51,504 nt of DNA. Source: Bacilli bacterium. Lineage in GTDB: Bacteria; Bacillota_I; Bacilli_A; RF39; UBA660. The position numbers and the translations under genes were made by a program. Below are positions 1 to 7,012 of the stretch, piece after piece; within the stretch, counting starts at the first letter, position 1; each line of letters starts with the position of its first letter. The DNA lies in contig JAFRAK010000046.1 in NCBI GenBank assembly GCA_017405445.1, positions 1 to 51,504 on the forward strand, given 5' to 3'. The notes beneath the pieces are model-generated. The model ran no database searches. It was not told the origin of the DNA and saw only the letters and a list, made by a program, of their open reading frames with translations.

Positions 1-2
1 AA

Positions 3-143
3 TCAATATATGATATAATTTCCTTGGAAACAAAAGATAAAATGTATGATGACTTTGTCCACATTTTGTCCACATTGAACAAATTATTAGTAATATTTAT
101 AATACAAATAATACTGATAATAATATGTACTAAATGCCCATAA
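3..143 (+). other. Possible 3' end of a gene entering from the left
   Basis: The frame is open from the left edge to a TAA at 141-143 (46 codons). The first half is charged (KDKMYDD) and the rest is Ile/Leu-rich. I do not recognise it. The opposite strand is also open across 1-140 and would read VDKMWTK, so neither strand is secure. Two copies of ttgtccaca (55-63 and 66-74) lie 11 bases apart inside it. Confidence 0.15.
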
Positions 144-317
144 AATAAGGCTAAAAGCCATAATACTATATGTACCAAATATAGTAATAATATGCTCAAA
201 AAGGGAGCTTGCGGCTCAGGAAAAAAATATAAGCAATGCCACGGAAAGTAAGCAATATCAACGATTTGCGAAATTCTAAAAGTGAAGAAAAGTGAAAAAA
301 TGTGAATTAGATACATT
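144..317. other. Intergenic stretch without an intact gene
   Basis: Together with the doubtful ORF before it, this makes about 400 gene-free bases at the left edge. It contains a small hairpin (ggct/agcc near 148-158), a slightly G-richer patch near 198-220 and a 19-codon ORF from an ATG near 226 (MPRKVSNINDLRNSKSEEK) with no clear ribosome binding site. It could be the worn edge of a mobile element, but no repeat or integrase is complete enough to say so. Confidence 0.3.
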
Positions 318-344
318 AAAAAAGACCAAAAAGGTCTTTTTTTT
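318..344 (+). terminator. Rho-independent terminator
   Basis: Stem aaagacc/ggtcttt with a 5-base A loop and a run of eight T. It closes whatever transcript comes from the left edge and insulates the CPBP gene at 402. Confidence 0.8.
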
Positions 345-373
345 GATAGTATAAAACTAAATTAGAAAAATTA

Positions 374-382
374 TGATATAAT
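374..382 (+). promoter_or_regulatory. Extended -10 promoter of the CPBP gene
   Basis: TG at 374-375 followed by TATAAT at 377-382. No convincing -35 is visible. The start codon is at 402 with ggag at 390-393, so the leader is short. Confidence 0.6.
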
Positions 383-401
383 TAACAATGGAGATGATAA
401 T

Positions 402-1091
402 ATGGAAAAAGTTTTTAATAAACATGAAACTTTATTTACTATTGCACTAATAATTATGTATGTGGTAGTTAATTCTTATTTAATGCAAAATTTTGGTTAT
501 ACAAGCATTCAATCTGCTATAGTTAATACTATTATGTCAATACTAATAATAGCTTTAATAATAGCAATCAAAAGAGAAAAGTATTATGGACTAACGAAGG
601 CTAACAATTCAAAAAAATTTCTATATTTTATTCCTTTAATTGTAATTTCATTATTTAATTTAAGAAATGGTATTCATCTTAATAATCCAACAAATGAAAT
701 AGTATCATTTATTATCACTATGCTTAATGTTGGATTCATAGAAGAAATGATATTTAGAGGATTTTTATTTAAAAGTATAGAAAAAGATAATGTAAAAAGA
801 GCTATTATAATTAGTTCTATTACATTTGGAATAGGTCATATAGTAAACTTATTGAATGGTGCTGAATTAATTCCCACATTATTACAAGTTTGTTATGCGA
901 TATCAATAGGTTATATGCTAGTAATGGTGTTCTATAAAAGCAAATCAATTATTCCATGCATTATATTCCATAGTATATTTAATTCATTAAGTATTTTTAA
1001 TAATGGTGAAAGTAATATAATTAGTATCGTTATATTAATCATTATTTGTTTAACTTATGCAATTTATATTAATAAAAATATAAAAGACTAA
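402..1091 (+). CDS. CPBP family intramembrane metalloprotease
   Basis: This is a multi-pass membrane protein of 229 residues with the CPBP (Abi, CAAX-protease-like) signature. It has the EExxxR motif at residues 114-119 (EEMIFR), a first His at 146 (FGIGH) and a second His at 190 (IIFHS). In this family these residues form the intramembrane active site. Bacterial members process prenylated or small peptides, act in bacteriocin self-immunity or tune regulators; the substrate here is unknown. About six hydrophobic segments are visible. The gene stands alone between two terminators with its own extended -10 promoter, which suggests independent expression. A second, only distantly similar CPBP protein is encoded at 2529. 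The family call is firm and the role is open. Confidence 0.88.
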   Translation: MEKVFNKHETLFTIALIIMYVVVNSYLMQNFGYTSIQSAIVNTIMSILIIALIIAIKREKYYGLTKANNSKKFLYFIPLIVISLFNLRNGIHLNNPTNEIVSFIITMLNVGFIEEMIFRGFLFKSIEKDNVKRAIIISSITFGIGHIVNLLNGAELIPTLLQVCYAISIGYMLVMVFYKSKSIIPCIIFHSIFNSLSIFNNGESNIISIVILIIICLTYAIYINKNIKD

Positions 1092-1173
1092 CAATTATTA
1101 AATATTGTTACTGAAGGCAATGGTAATTATACTATATATCTTATAAAATCAGATGTTAATACTTTAATTAAGT

Positions 1174-1193
1174 AAAGACATCTGTCTTTTTTT
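1174..1193 (+). terminator. Rho-independent terminator
   Basis: Stem aaagac/gtcttt with loop atct and a seven-T tail. It ends the CPBP transcript. Confidence 0.75.
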
Positions 1194-1217
1194 AATTTTA
1201 AGAATTTAAAAAAATCA

Positions 1218-1226
1218 TGATATAAT
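1218..1226 (+). promoter_or_regulatory. Extended -10 promoter of the flavodoxin gene
   Basis: TG at 1218-1219, then TATAAT at 1221-1226. An aggagg ribosome binding site follows at about 1238-1243, before the ATG at 1250. Confidence 0.65.
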
Positions 1227-1249
1227 AAATATAAATTAGGAGGAATAAA

Positions 1250-1714
1250 ATGAGTAAAATATTAATTAGTTATTTTTCAGCAAGTGGTACAACAAAAAAG
1301 GTTGCAGAAAAAGTTGCAGCTTCTGTAAGTGGTGATTTGTTTGAGATTGAACCAAAAGAAAAATATACGGAGGAAGATTTAAACTGGATGAATAAAGAGA
1401 GTAGATCTTCAATTGAAATGAATAATAATATTAAACCTGAAATAGAAAACAAAGTATCTAATTTAGAAGAATATGATACGATTTGTTTAGCTTTTCCAAT
1501 ATGGTGGTATAAGGAACCAACAATCATAGATAAGTTTTTAGAAGAAAATGATATGACAGGTAAAAAAATATATGTATTTGTAACCAGCGGATCATCAACG
1601 ATTGATTCAACATACAAAAGTTTACAAAATAATTTTCCAAATTTAAATTTTGTTAGTGGAAAAAGATTTACGGGAAATGAAAAAGAAGAAGAATATAAAA
1701 CTTGGTTAGCATAA
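1250..1714 (+). CDS. Flavodoxin-like FMN protein
   Basis: This 154-residue protein has a flavodoxin fold of the flavodoxin_4 type. The N-terminal strand ILISYFSASGTTKKVA (residues 4-19) carries the Ser/Thr-rich phosphate loop that binds FMN. The strand DTICLAFPIWWYKEPT in the middle matches the aromatic FMN-stacking loop of this family, and a later VFVTSGSS is the third loop. Proteins of this type act as cytoplasmic electron carriers or as NAD(P)H:quinone-type reductases; the partner cannot be told from sequence. It is a single-gene unit with a strong aggagg site, its own promoter and a downstream terminator. The length is complete for the family. Confidence 0.88.
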   Translation: MSKILISYFSASGTTKKVAEKVAASVSGDLFEIEPKEKYTEEDLNWMNKESRSSIEMNNNIKPEIENKVSNLEEYDTICLAFPIWWYKEPTIIDKFLEENDMTGKKIYVFVTSGSSTIDSTYKSLQNNFPNLNFVSGKRFTGNEKEEEYKTWLA

Positions 1715-1776
1715 ATATTGTATAAAAAGTAATATATAAGAATGCATTGAACCAATCTATGAAGAATGAATTCATC

Positions 1777-1803
1777 AAAAAGGCCAGGATTGGTCTTTTC
1801 TTT
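1777..1803 (+). terminator. Rho-independent terminator
   Basis: Stem aaaggcca/tggtcttt (one G-T pair) around loop ggat, followed by T-rich sequence. It ends the flavodoxin unit. Confidence 0.65.
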
Positions 1804-1813
1804 AATAAATCAA

Positions 1814-1822
1814 TGCTATAAT
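1814..1822 (+). promoter_or_regulatory. Extended -10 promoter of the XRE-CPBP pair
   Basis: TG at 1814-1815 and TATAAT at 1817-1822. The leader to the start at 1908 would be about 80 bases. Confidence 0.55.
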
Positions 1823-1907
1823 AGAATTAGAATATCAACTCAACCAATGGTATGTGTATTTGAGAAAGAAATAATATTATACTGATACCATGAAAGGAGA
1901 GAAGTTT

Positions 1908-2519
1908 ATGGACTTAATTAAAATAGGAAAGTTTATTGCTGATTGTAGAAAAAGAAAAAAACTAACACAAGAACAATTAGCTGAAAAATTAAGTATTACA
2001 GATCGAGCAGTATCAAAATGGGAAAGAGGATTATCTCTTCCAGATGCAGATAAGATGTTAGATCTATGTAATATATTAGATATTAATGTGAATGAACTTC
2101 TTAATGGTGAAAAGATTGATATGAAAGAATATAATAAAAAAACGGAAGAGTTGCTACTTGAAATGGCAAGAGGCGAAGAATTAAAAAACAAAAAGATTAT
2201 GATCAATATGTGGGTATTATTAATTACGGCATTAATATTTTATATTGGAATAATAACACTAGCTGTTCTAACTTTAGAAGAAGGACCTATTCTTGGAGCA
2301 GTAATTTGTTCATCTACGATATTTTTTATCTTAGTTTGTTTTTATGGATTAAAACTAGAAATAGATGCAGGATATTATGAATGTAAAAATTGTCATTATA
2401 AATTTATTCCAAGTTATTATATTGCACTATTTGCCCCTCATGTTCATACAACAAGATATATGAAATGTCCAGAATGCCATAAATATTCTTGGGCTAAAAA
2501 AGTAATGACAAAAGAATAG
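1908..2519 (+). CDS. XRE-type regulator with membrane segments and zinc ribbon
   Basis: Residues 1-60 form a Cro/C1-type helix-turn-helix (LTQEQLAEKLSITDRAVSKW), which binds operator DNA. After a charged linker come two hydrophobic segments (roughly residues 98-145), then two Cys pairs, CKNC and CPEC, typical of a zinc ribbon. The architecture is a membrane-tethered regulator seen in Firmicutes. I place the start at 1908 rather than the ATG at 1890, because aaaggaga at 1893-1900 sits 7 bases before 1908 and the helix-turn-helix begins right after it. The CPBP gene follows 9 bases downstream, so the regulator probably controls or senses with that protease. DNA binding is secure by family; the ligand is unknown. 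Confidence 0.85.
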   Translation: MDLIKIGKFIADCRKRKKLTQEQLAEKLSITDRAVSKWERGLSLPDADKMLDLCNILDINVNELLNGEKIDMKEYNKKTEELLLEMARGEELKNKKIMINMWVLLITALIFYIGIITLAVLTLEEGPILGAVICSSTIFFILVCFYGLKLEIDAGYYECKNCHYKFIPSYYIALFAPHVHTTRYMKCPECHKYSWAKKVMTKE

Positions 2520-2528
2520 GAGATAAGT

Positions 2529-3281
2529 ATGAAAATAATAAAAGAAAACTGGAAATTTTTTCTATTTATAATTCTAATATGTGTAATTGGAGGTTATTAT
2601 ACTACATTGTATTCATTTGAATCAGTAGATTCAAAAGTGTTAGAAGATGCAATTAAACAAACAGGTTCCAAAGAAACGTTGATTTTGATTTCAGTAATTC
2701 AAATATCAATATATGCAGTATTTTTTACAAGTTTAGGGATGATTTTATCTGATAAAGTAGGATTATGGAAAAAATTTGAAAAGAATAAAGAAGCTTTTAA
2801 ATATCTAATCATTATCTCAATCGTAGGAAGTCTTTTAATCAGTTTTGGAGATTACTATATTTTTGGTTCATTACTAAAACCAATTAAAGATTTATACAAT
2901 TCAAAACCTTCACTAGATTATATAATTTCAAGTTTTACATATGGTGGAATATTTGAAGAAATATTAATGAGACTATTTTTTATGTCACTAATAATATGGT
3001 TTATTTCCAATCTGTTTTATAAAAAGAAAGAAATTCCTACATGGGTATTTATTGCATCAAATATTATTAGTGCCCTATTCTTTGCCACAGCACATCTACC
3101 TAATACACAACAGTTATTTGGAGAATTAAATTTTATATTATTACTTAGATGTTTCCTATTAAATGGAGCATTTGGTTTAGCATTTGGATATCTTTATCGA
3201 AAATATAGTATTCATTATGCAATGTTAGCTCACTTTAGTATTCATCTAATTTCAAAAATACTTTGGTTATTATTTATTTAA
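2529..3281 (+). CDS. CPBP family intramembrane metalloprotease
   Basis: This is a polytopic membrane protein of 250 residues with the CPBP active-site pattern. EEILMR provides the Glu pair and Arg, FATAHLP the first His, and LLAHFSIHL the second His. It starts 9 bases after the XRE regulator gene and ends at a terminator, so the two form a regulator-protease operon. Such pairs are common in Firmicutes and some act in self-immunity to bacteriocins, but no bacteriocin gene is seen nearby. Its N-terminal hydrophobic region differs from the CPBP protein encoded at 402, so the two are not a recent duplication. Function beyond membrane proteolysis is unknown. Confidence 0.87.
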   Translation: MKIIKENWKFFLFIILICVIGGYYTTLYSFESVDSKVLEDAIKQTGSKETLILISVIQISIYAVFFTSLGMILSDKVGLWKKFEKNKEAFKYLIIISIVGSLLISFGDYYIFGSLLKPIKDLYNSKPSLDYIISSFTYGGIFEEILMRLFFMSLIIWFISNLFYKKKEIPTWVFIASNIISALFFATAHLPNTQQLFGELNFILLLRCFLLNGAFGLAFGYLYRKYSIHYAMLAHFSIHLISKILWLLFI

Positions 3282-3305
3282 AGAAGAATATAATTCTTCT
3301 TTTTT
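3280..3305 (+). terminator. Rho-independent terminator
   Basis: Stem aagaagaat/attcttctt with a 3-base loop and T-run. It overlaps the last base of the CPBP stop codon. Confidence 0.75.
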
Positions 3306-3342
3306 AAATAATAAATATTTAGTAGGAAAAAATATAATTGTG

Positions 3343-3351
3343 TGCTACAAT
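3343..3351 (+). promoter_or_regulatory. Extended -10 promoter of the GlsB-like gene
   Basis: TG at 3343-3344, then TACAAT at 3346-3351. The ggaggg ribosome site at about 3361 and the start at 3374 follow. Confidence 0.5.
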
Positions 3352-3373
3352 TTTATCATAGGAGGGATAAACG

Positions 3374-3634
3374 ATGAACATGGATATTGTTTCAATATTA
3401 ATTTCATTGGCACTTGGTGCAGTAGCAGGATGGTTAGCAGGATTCATTATGAATTCTAAAGGATCACTACTAAGAGATATTATTATTGGTATCATAGGTG
3501 GATTCTTAGGAAGTTGGCTATTCAATATGCTTGGTATATCTTTTGCAGGGTATGTAGGTGTCATTATTGAATCAGCAGTTGGTGCTTGTATTTTATTGTT
3601 TGCAGCTAGATTAATAGTAGGAAAAAGAAGATAG
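3374..3634 (+). CDS. GlsB/YeaQ/YmgE family stress-response membrane protein
   Basis: This is a small membrane protein of 86 residues with three hydrophobic segments and the Gly-rich pattern of the transglycosylase-associated family (GAVAGWLAGFI, then IIIGIIGGFLGSWLFNMLG). Despite the old family name, no enzyme activity is established; members are induced by envelope or general stress. The start at 3374 has a strong ggaggg site about 8 bases upstream. A second ATG two codons later is possible but has worse spacing. The gene forms its own unit between two terminators. Confidence 0.9.
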   Translation: MNMDIVSILISLALGAVAGWLAGFIMNSKGSLLRDIIIGIIGGFLGSWLFNMLGISFAGYVGVIIESAVGACILLFAARLIVGKRR

Positions 3635-3662
3635 AAAGTATAGATTAATCTATGCTTTTTTT
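3635..3662 (+). terminator. Rho-independent terminator
   Basis: A 12-bp nearly perfect stem aaagtatagatt/aatctatgcttt followed by T-run, directly after the stop codon. Confidence 0.8.
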
Positions 3663-3688
3663 CATTTATTATAATAATTATTAATATA

Positions 3689-3697
3689 TGGTATAAT
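3689..3697 (+). promoter_or_regulatory. Extended -10 promoter
   Basis: TG at 3689-3690 and TATAAT at 3692-3697, 24 bases before the ATG at 3721. It probably drives the 3721-4854 operon. Confidence 0.6.
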
Positions 3698-3720
3698 AAT
3701 ATTAGGATGGTGAAAATTTT

Positions 3721-3954
3721 ATGTCAAATAATCCTAAATTAAGAATTAGAAAAGGATCAATACAATATCTTATTATATTAATAATCGCAATATCATTATG
3801 CGGAATGATTATTTATCCTATAATAGACTTCTTTATTTGTATGTTTATTCAACATACAAAATTTATATATACATTTAAATTTTATGTAATACAACCAATA
3901 ATAGGAGGAATGATCTCTGGACTTATTATTTGGCTACTTGATAGAAAAAGATAA
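3721..3954 (+). CDS. Small two-helix membrane protein, unknown
   Basis: I do not recognise this protein of 77 residues. It has a basic N-terminus (residues 1-14), a hydrophobic helix at about 15-35 and a second at about 55-72, ending in the basic DRKR. Both ends are therefore predicted to be cytoplasmic. A weak site in aggatggtg precedes the ATG. It begins a three-gene run with the anchored protein at 3967 (12 bases later) and the DUF1810 gene at 4438, so a shared transcript is likely. Codon use matches the neighbours, which supports a real gene. Confidence 0.6.
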   Translation: MSNNPKLRIRKGSIQYLIILIIAISLCGMIIYPIIDFFICMFIQHTKFIYTFKFYVIQPIIGGMISGLIIWLLDRKR

Positions 3955-3966
3955 TGAGGTGAAAAG

Positions 3967-4437
3967 ATGAAAAAAATCTTATACGGATTGTTTCTATTTT
4001 TTTTAATAATAGTTCAAGTATCAGCAGCAGATAAAGCATTATTAAAAGTAAATACAGAAGGAAATGGACAAATAGTAGTAGTAAGTGAGAAAGAAGAAAT
4101 AGTATTTAATGAGGAATATCCTTTTCAATCTGCTTTTGAAAATACTGAAGATGGACATATATTCAAAATAGGTGCCAAAGGAACAGAAGACTGGGAATTT
4201 GTAAAATGGACTTTAAATGGAGAAGATTATTCGACTGACCCAATTATAACGATTGAAATTAAAGGAGATATGGATTTTATCGCAGTCTTTGAACCACAAG
4301 AAAAAACAGATGTGCTAATTACGCCAGAAGAAAACAAATCACTAGATAAAGATTCTATGTTTCTAGACCTAGGAATTGGTATTATTGTATTACTTGTCGC
4401 AATGATAGGAATTGTATTATCAAGGAGATTGATATAA
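3967..4437 (+). CDS. Membrane-anchored extracytoplasmic protein with an InlB-like repeat
   Basis: The 156-residue protein has a signal peptide (residues 1-20, cleavage near VSAAD), one all-beta domain and a C-terminal membrane helix (about 132-152) ending in Arg-Arg. The beta domain contains a pattern of the divergent InlB B-repeat or bacterial-repeat family, FKIGAKGTEDWEFVKWTLNG followed by FIAVFEP. Such domains are structural surface modules. The product should sit on the outer face of the membrane, held by its C-terminal anchor. It is followed with no gap by the DUF1810 gene. No enzyme motif is visible, and the role is unknown. Confidence 0.75.
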   Translation: MKKILYGLFLFFLIIVQVSAADKALLKVNTEGNGQIVVVSEKEEIVFNEEYPFQSAFENTEDGHIFKIGAKGTEDWEFVKWTLNGEDYSTDPIITIEIKGDMDFIAVFEPQEKTDVLITPEENKSLDKDSMFLDLGIGIIVLLVAMIGIVLSRRLI

Positions 4438-4854
4438 GTGGATTATTACGATTTAGACCGATTTATCAAAGCACATAAAAAAGACTATGATATCGCATTA
4501 AAAGAAATACAAAATGGGAAAAAACAAAGTCATTGGATGTGGTATATTTTTCCTCAGTTAAGAGACTTAGGACACAGTACTACTGCAAAGTATTATGGTA
4601 TTAAAAATAAAGAAGAAGCATTAGCTTATCTAAAAAATGAATTACTAAAGAAACATTTAATAGAAATATCAGAAGCAGTACTTAAAATAAATAATGACAT
4701 TAAAAATATATTTGGATATCCTGATTATTTAAAATTAAAATCTTGTATGACTTTATTTTATATAGTAGATCCAAGTATTAATGTATTTAATAATGTAATA
4801 GAAAAGTTTTATAATGGAGAATTAGATATAAATACCATTAGTTTATTAAAATAA
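4438..4854 (+). CDS. DUF1810 family protein
   Basis: This 138-residue protein matches the DUF1810 family along its length: an N-terminal DLDRFIKAH, then SHWMWYIFPQLRDLG and YYGIKNKEEALAYL. The family is cytoplasmic, alpha-helical and has no proven function. It starts with GTG directly after the TAA of the previous gene; aaggag at about 4421-4426 lies inside that gene with about 11 bases of spacing. The zero-base junction suggests translational coupling. No other in-frame start fits the conserved N-terminus better. Confidence 0.88.
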   Translation: MDYYDLDRFIKAHKKDYDIALKEIQNGKKQSHWMWYIFPQLRDLGHSTTAKYYGIKNKEEALAYLKNELLKKHLIEISEAVLKINNDIKNIFGYPDYLKLKSCMTLFYIVDPSINVFNNVIEKFYNGELDINTISLLK

Positions 4855-4874
4855 TGATATGAATAAAAGATTTA

Positions 4875-4883
4875 TGTTATAAT
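4875..4883 (+). promoter_or_regulatory. Extended -10 promoter
   Basis: TG at 4875-4876 and TATAAT at 4878-4883, 26 bases upstream of the ATG at 4910. Confidence 0.6.
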
Positions 4884-4909
4884 AATACTAGAATAGGAGT
4901 AGATAGATT

Positions 4910-5824
4910 ATGGATCAAAATGAAATCATGAAAGAATTAAAATCTTGTATTGAAAACATTAAATTATCAAAACAGGATGAAAAACAAAAGAATCAACAAT
5001 TATTTAAAGACACCTATGGTTTAGCAGAAGCAGATTTATCTACTGCAAAAGATAACTTTTACTTAAAAAAGTATATTCAAGTCATTCAATATTTAACCTC
5101 TATTAGAAATAACTTTAAAACAAATAAAGATTTTTATACTGCTGTTACTTCAGATTTTGCAAGAGCATACATTCCTACTATGATAAAGGAGTATCAAATA
5201 ACAAATGAAAAAACAGTTGAAAAACTAAATGGTATAGCTTCTGGAAAAAATATTAAAATATTTGAAAAAGGAGAAGCAAAAGAATATGCTAGTAGTTTTG
5301 ATAGAGAAATCAATGGAGATGTAGGAGCCTTTAAATTTATGGATATGATTTGTTTTACTCCAGATTCTGAGAATAGAGAAGAGGTATCACCAAAAGATAG
5401 TATTTTAAATGCTGCGAAAATGTTATCTTCAATGATACATGAAACAATGCATTTAGTATTTGATGTTACAAAAGAAGAATATTTTAATTATGGAGTAGAA
5501 TCAAAATTAACTAGTGGAGGAACAATACTAAATGAAGGATTAATAGAGATGAATGCTTTAGATTTTTCAAAAAAATATGACTTTCCTCATTTACCCGCAT
5601 TCTATTATTTGAACAATGTTAAAATGGCCATTCTAATAAAAAAATTATTAGGAGACGAAAAATTTAAACAATTTGTTGCGACAGGAGATTATAAGAATTT
5701 AATTCCAAAAGAAGTATTAGATGAATATAAAAAAGCAGAAAGAATAAGATATTTCACAAGACGAGGATTATCAGTAGATCCATCTAAAATAAACTTAGAA
5801 AATGAAACGAAACATCTTTTTTAA
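4910..5824 (+). CDS. Putative gluzincin-type zinc metallopeptidase, family not recognised
   Basis: This protein has 304 residues and no signal peptide. It carries HETMH at residues 177-181, the HExxH zinc-binding and catalytic motif. A NEGLIE stretch about 28 residues later (E209 or E213) could be the third zinc ligand of a gluzincin. The N-terminal 130 residues are helical and Lys-rich. I do not recognise the family; the motif is short, so the enzyme call is an inference. It has its own promoter, and the next gene is a VanY-like lipoprotein 63 bases away. Absence of a leader argues for a cytoplasmic protein. Hydrolysis of a peptide substrate is plausible but unproven. Confidence 0.6.
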   Translation: MDQNEIMKELKSCIENIKLSKQDEKQKNQQLFKDTYGLAEADLSTAKDNFYLKKYIQVIQYLTSIRNNFKTNKDFYTAVTSDFARAYIPTMIKEYQITNEKTVEKLNGIASGKNIKIFEKGEAKEYASSFDREINGDVGAFKFMDMICFTPDSENREEVSPKDSILNAAKMLSSMIHETMHLVFDVTKEEYFNYGVESKLTSGGTILNEGLIEMNALDFSKKYDFPHLPAFYYLNNVKMAILIKKLLGDEKFKQFVATGDYKNLIPKEVLDEYKKAERIRYFTRRGLSVDPSKINLENETKHLF

Positions 5825-5887
5825 ATGAAAATAATTAAATATAGATTAAAAAAATATAGTATTAATTAAAAAAACAATGGAGGAAAT

Positions 5888-6916
5888 ATGAAAGTAAAAA
5901 AATTGTTATTAATCGTTATTGTTTTCACTGCGATAGTTTTTGTAGCGGCATGTGAAAAAGAAGAAGATACGAATAGAAATGGATATGATTACTTAGTATT
6001 AGTTAACAAGTATTCACAATTACCAGATGATTGGGAAGATAAAGTAGAATTAGTAGATGCAAAAAATGCATGGGATGAAGATATTCAATTAGAAAAAGAG
6101 GCATATGATAACTATTTAAAATTAGAAGCAGCTCTTAAAAAAGAAGGAGTATCAATCGTATTAGATAGTGTATATCGTTCTGTACAAGAACAACAAGATC
6201 TTTGGGATGAATGGGCAGCTGATCCAGAAAAAGGATTGGACTATGTAAAAAAATTTGTTGCAGTTCCAGGTTTTTCAGAACATCATACTGGTTTAGCAAT
6301 AGATATTTGCTTAATGGTCGACGGAGAATTAGTATTTGATAATGACGAGATGATTGAAGAAAGAGATATCTTTGAAAAGATTCATAAAAAACTTGCAGAT
6401 TATGGATTCATATTGAGATATTTAGAAAACAGAGAAGACTCAACAGGTTATACTTATGAACCTTGGCATTTAAGATATATTGGTAGTAAGAAGATTGCAA
6501 AATACATTATGGATAATGATTTAACTTTTGAAGAATATCTAGAATCAGTAACAGATTATAATAAATATCCTGAAGCTGCTAAATACAGAATTGAGACAAC
6601 TTTAAAGAAAGAATTTGAGGAAAAAACTTATAAAGATAAGATTTCTAATGTAAGATTTGATGTTAAAAAGATTTACACATCAAAAGATGCAAAAGATGAT
6701 TCAACCATAAAAGGCTTAGAACTAGGAGACAAAGATTTGGCATTTGAAGTTGAATATCAATTGTTACCACAAGAAGGAATTGATTATAATACTTTAATTG
6801 TTACTGATGGAAAATACAATGAAGAATTAGGTTGGGTCACGAATATCAATCGTCTAGGAGTGATAAGATATGAAAATGGTTCTTATACAGTAACTCAATT
6901 AGATACAGGATGGTAA
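5888..6916 (+). CDS. VanY-type D-Ala-D-Ala carboxypeptidase lipoprotein
   Basis: The protein has 342 residues with a lipoprotein signal ending in VAAC (Cys22), so it is anchored outside the membrane. Residues about 90-210 are a peptidase M15/VanY domain: SVYRSVQEQ, then SEHHTGLAID (130-139) and EPWHLRYIG (191-199), which supply the zinc ligands and the catalytic acid. By family it trims the terminal D-Ala from peptidoglycan stem peptides. The last 130 residues form an extra domain I do not recognise. lgt, which would lipidate it, is also in this window at 33786. A terminator follows. No vanR/S or ligase genes are near, so a resistance role is not implied. Confidence 0.87.
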   Translation: MKVKKLLLIVIVFTAIVFVAACEKEEDTNRNGYDYLVLVNKYSQLPDDWEDKVELVDAKNAWDEDIQLEKEAYDNYLKLEAALKKEGVSIVLDSVYRSVQEQQDLWDEWAADPEKGLDYVKKFVAVPGFSEHHTGLAIDICLMVDGELVFDNDEMIEERDIFEKIHKKLADYGFILRYLENREDSTGYTYEPWHLRYIGSKKIAKYIMDNDLTFEEYLESVTDYNKYPEAAKYRIETTLKKEFEEKTYKDKISNVRFDVKKIYTSKDAKDDSTIKGLELGDKDLAFEVEYQLLPQEGIDYNTLIVTDGKYNEELGWVTNINRLGVIRYENGSYTVTQLDTGW

Positions 6917-6935
6917 AATAATAAATTTGTTATAT

Positions 6936-6973
6936 AAAAAAAGTATTTTCAAGAAAGGAATATACTTTTTTTT
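6936..6973 (+). terminator. Rho-independent terminator
   Basis: Stem aaaaaaagtat/atacttttttt with a 15-base loop and T-run. Confidence 0.7.
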
Positions 6974-6983
6974 CTTTTTCATA

Positions 6984-6989
6984 TATAAT
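6984..6989 (+). promoter_or_regulatory. -10 of the phosphofructokinase promoter
   Basis: TATAAT at 6984-6989 without the TG extension and without an evident -35. The start codon is at 7013 after a ggag site. Confidence 0.45.
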
Positions 6990-7012
6990 TACTAGTTGAA
7001 TGGAGTGATAAA

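Noticed and set aside
402-3281. Bacteriocin immunity locus based on two CPBP proteins
   Set aside because: No bacteriocin precursor, processing or ABC export genes are nearby.
5888-6916. Vancomycin-resistance cluster based on the VanY-like protein
   Set aside because: No VanS/R, ligase or VanX-like genes; such carboxypeptidases are ordinary wall enzymes.
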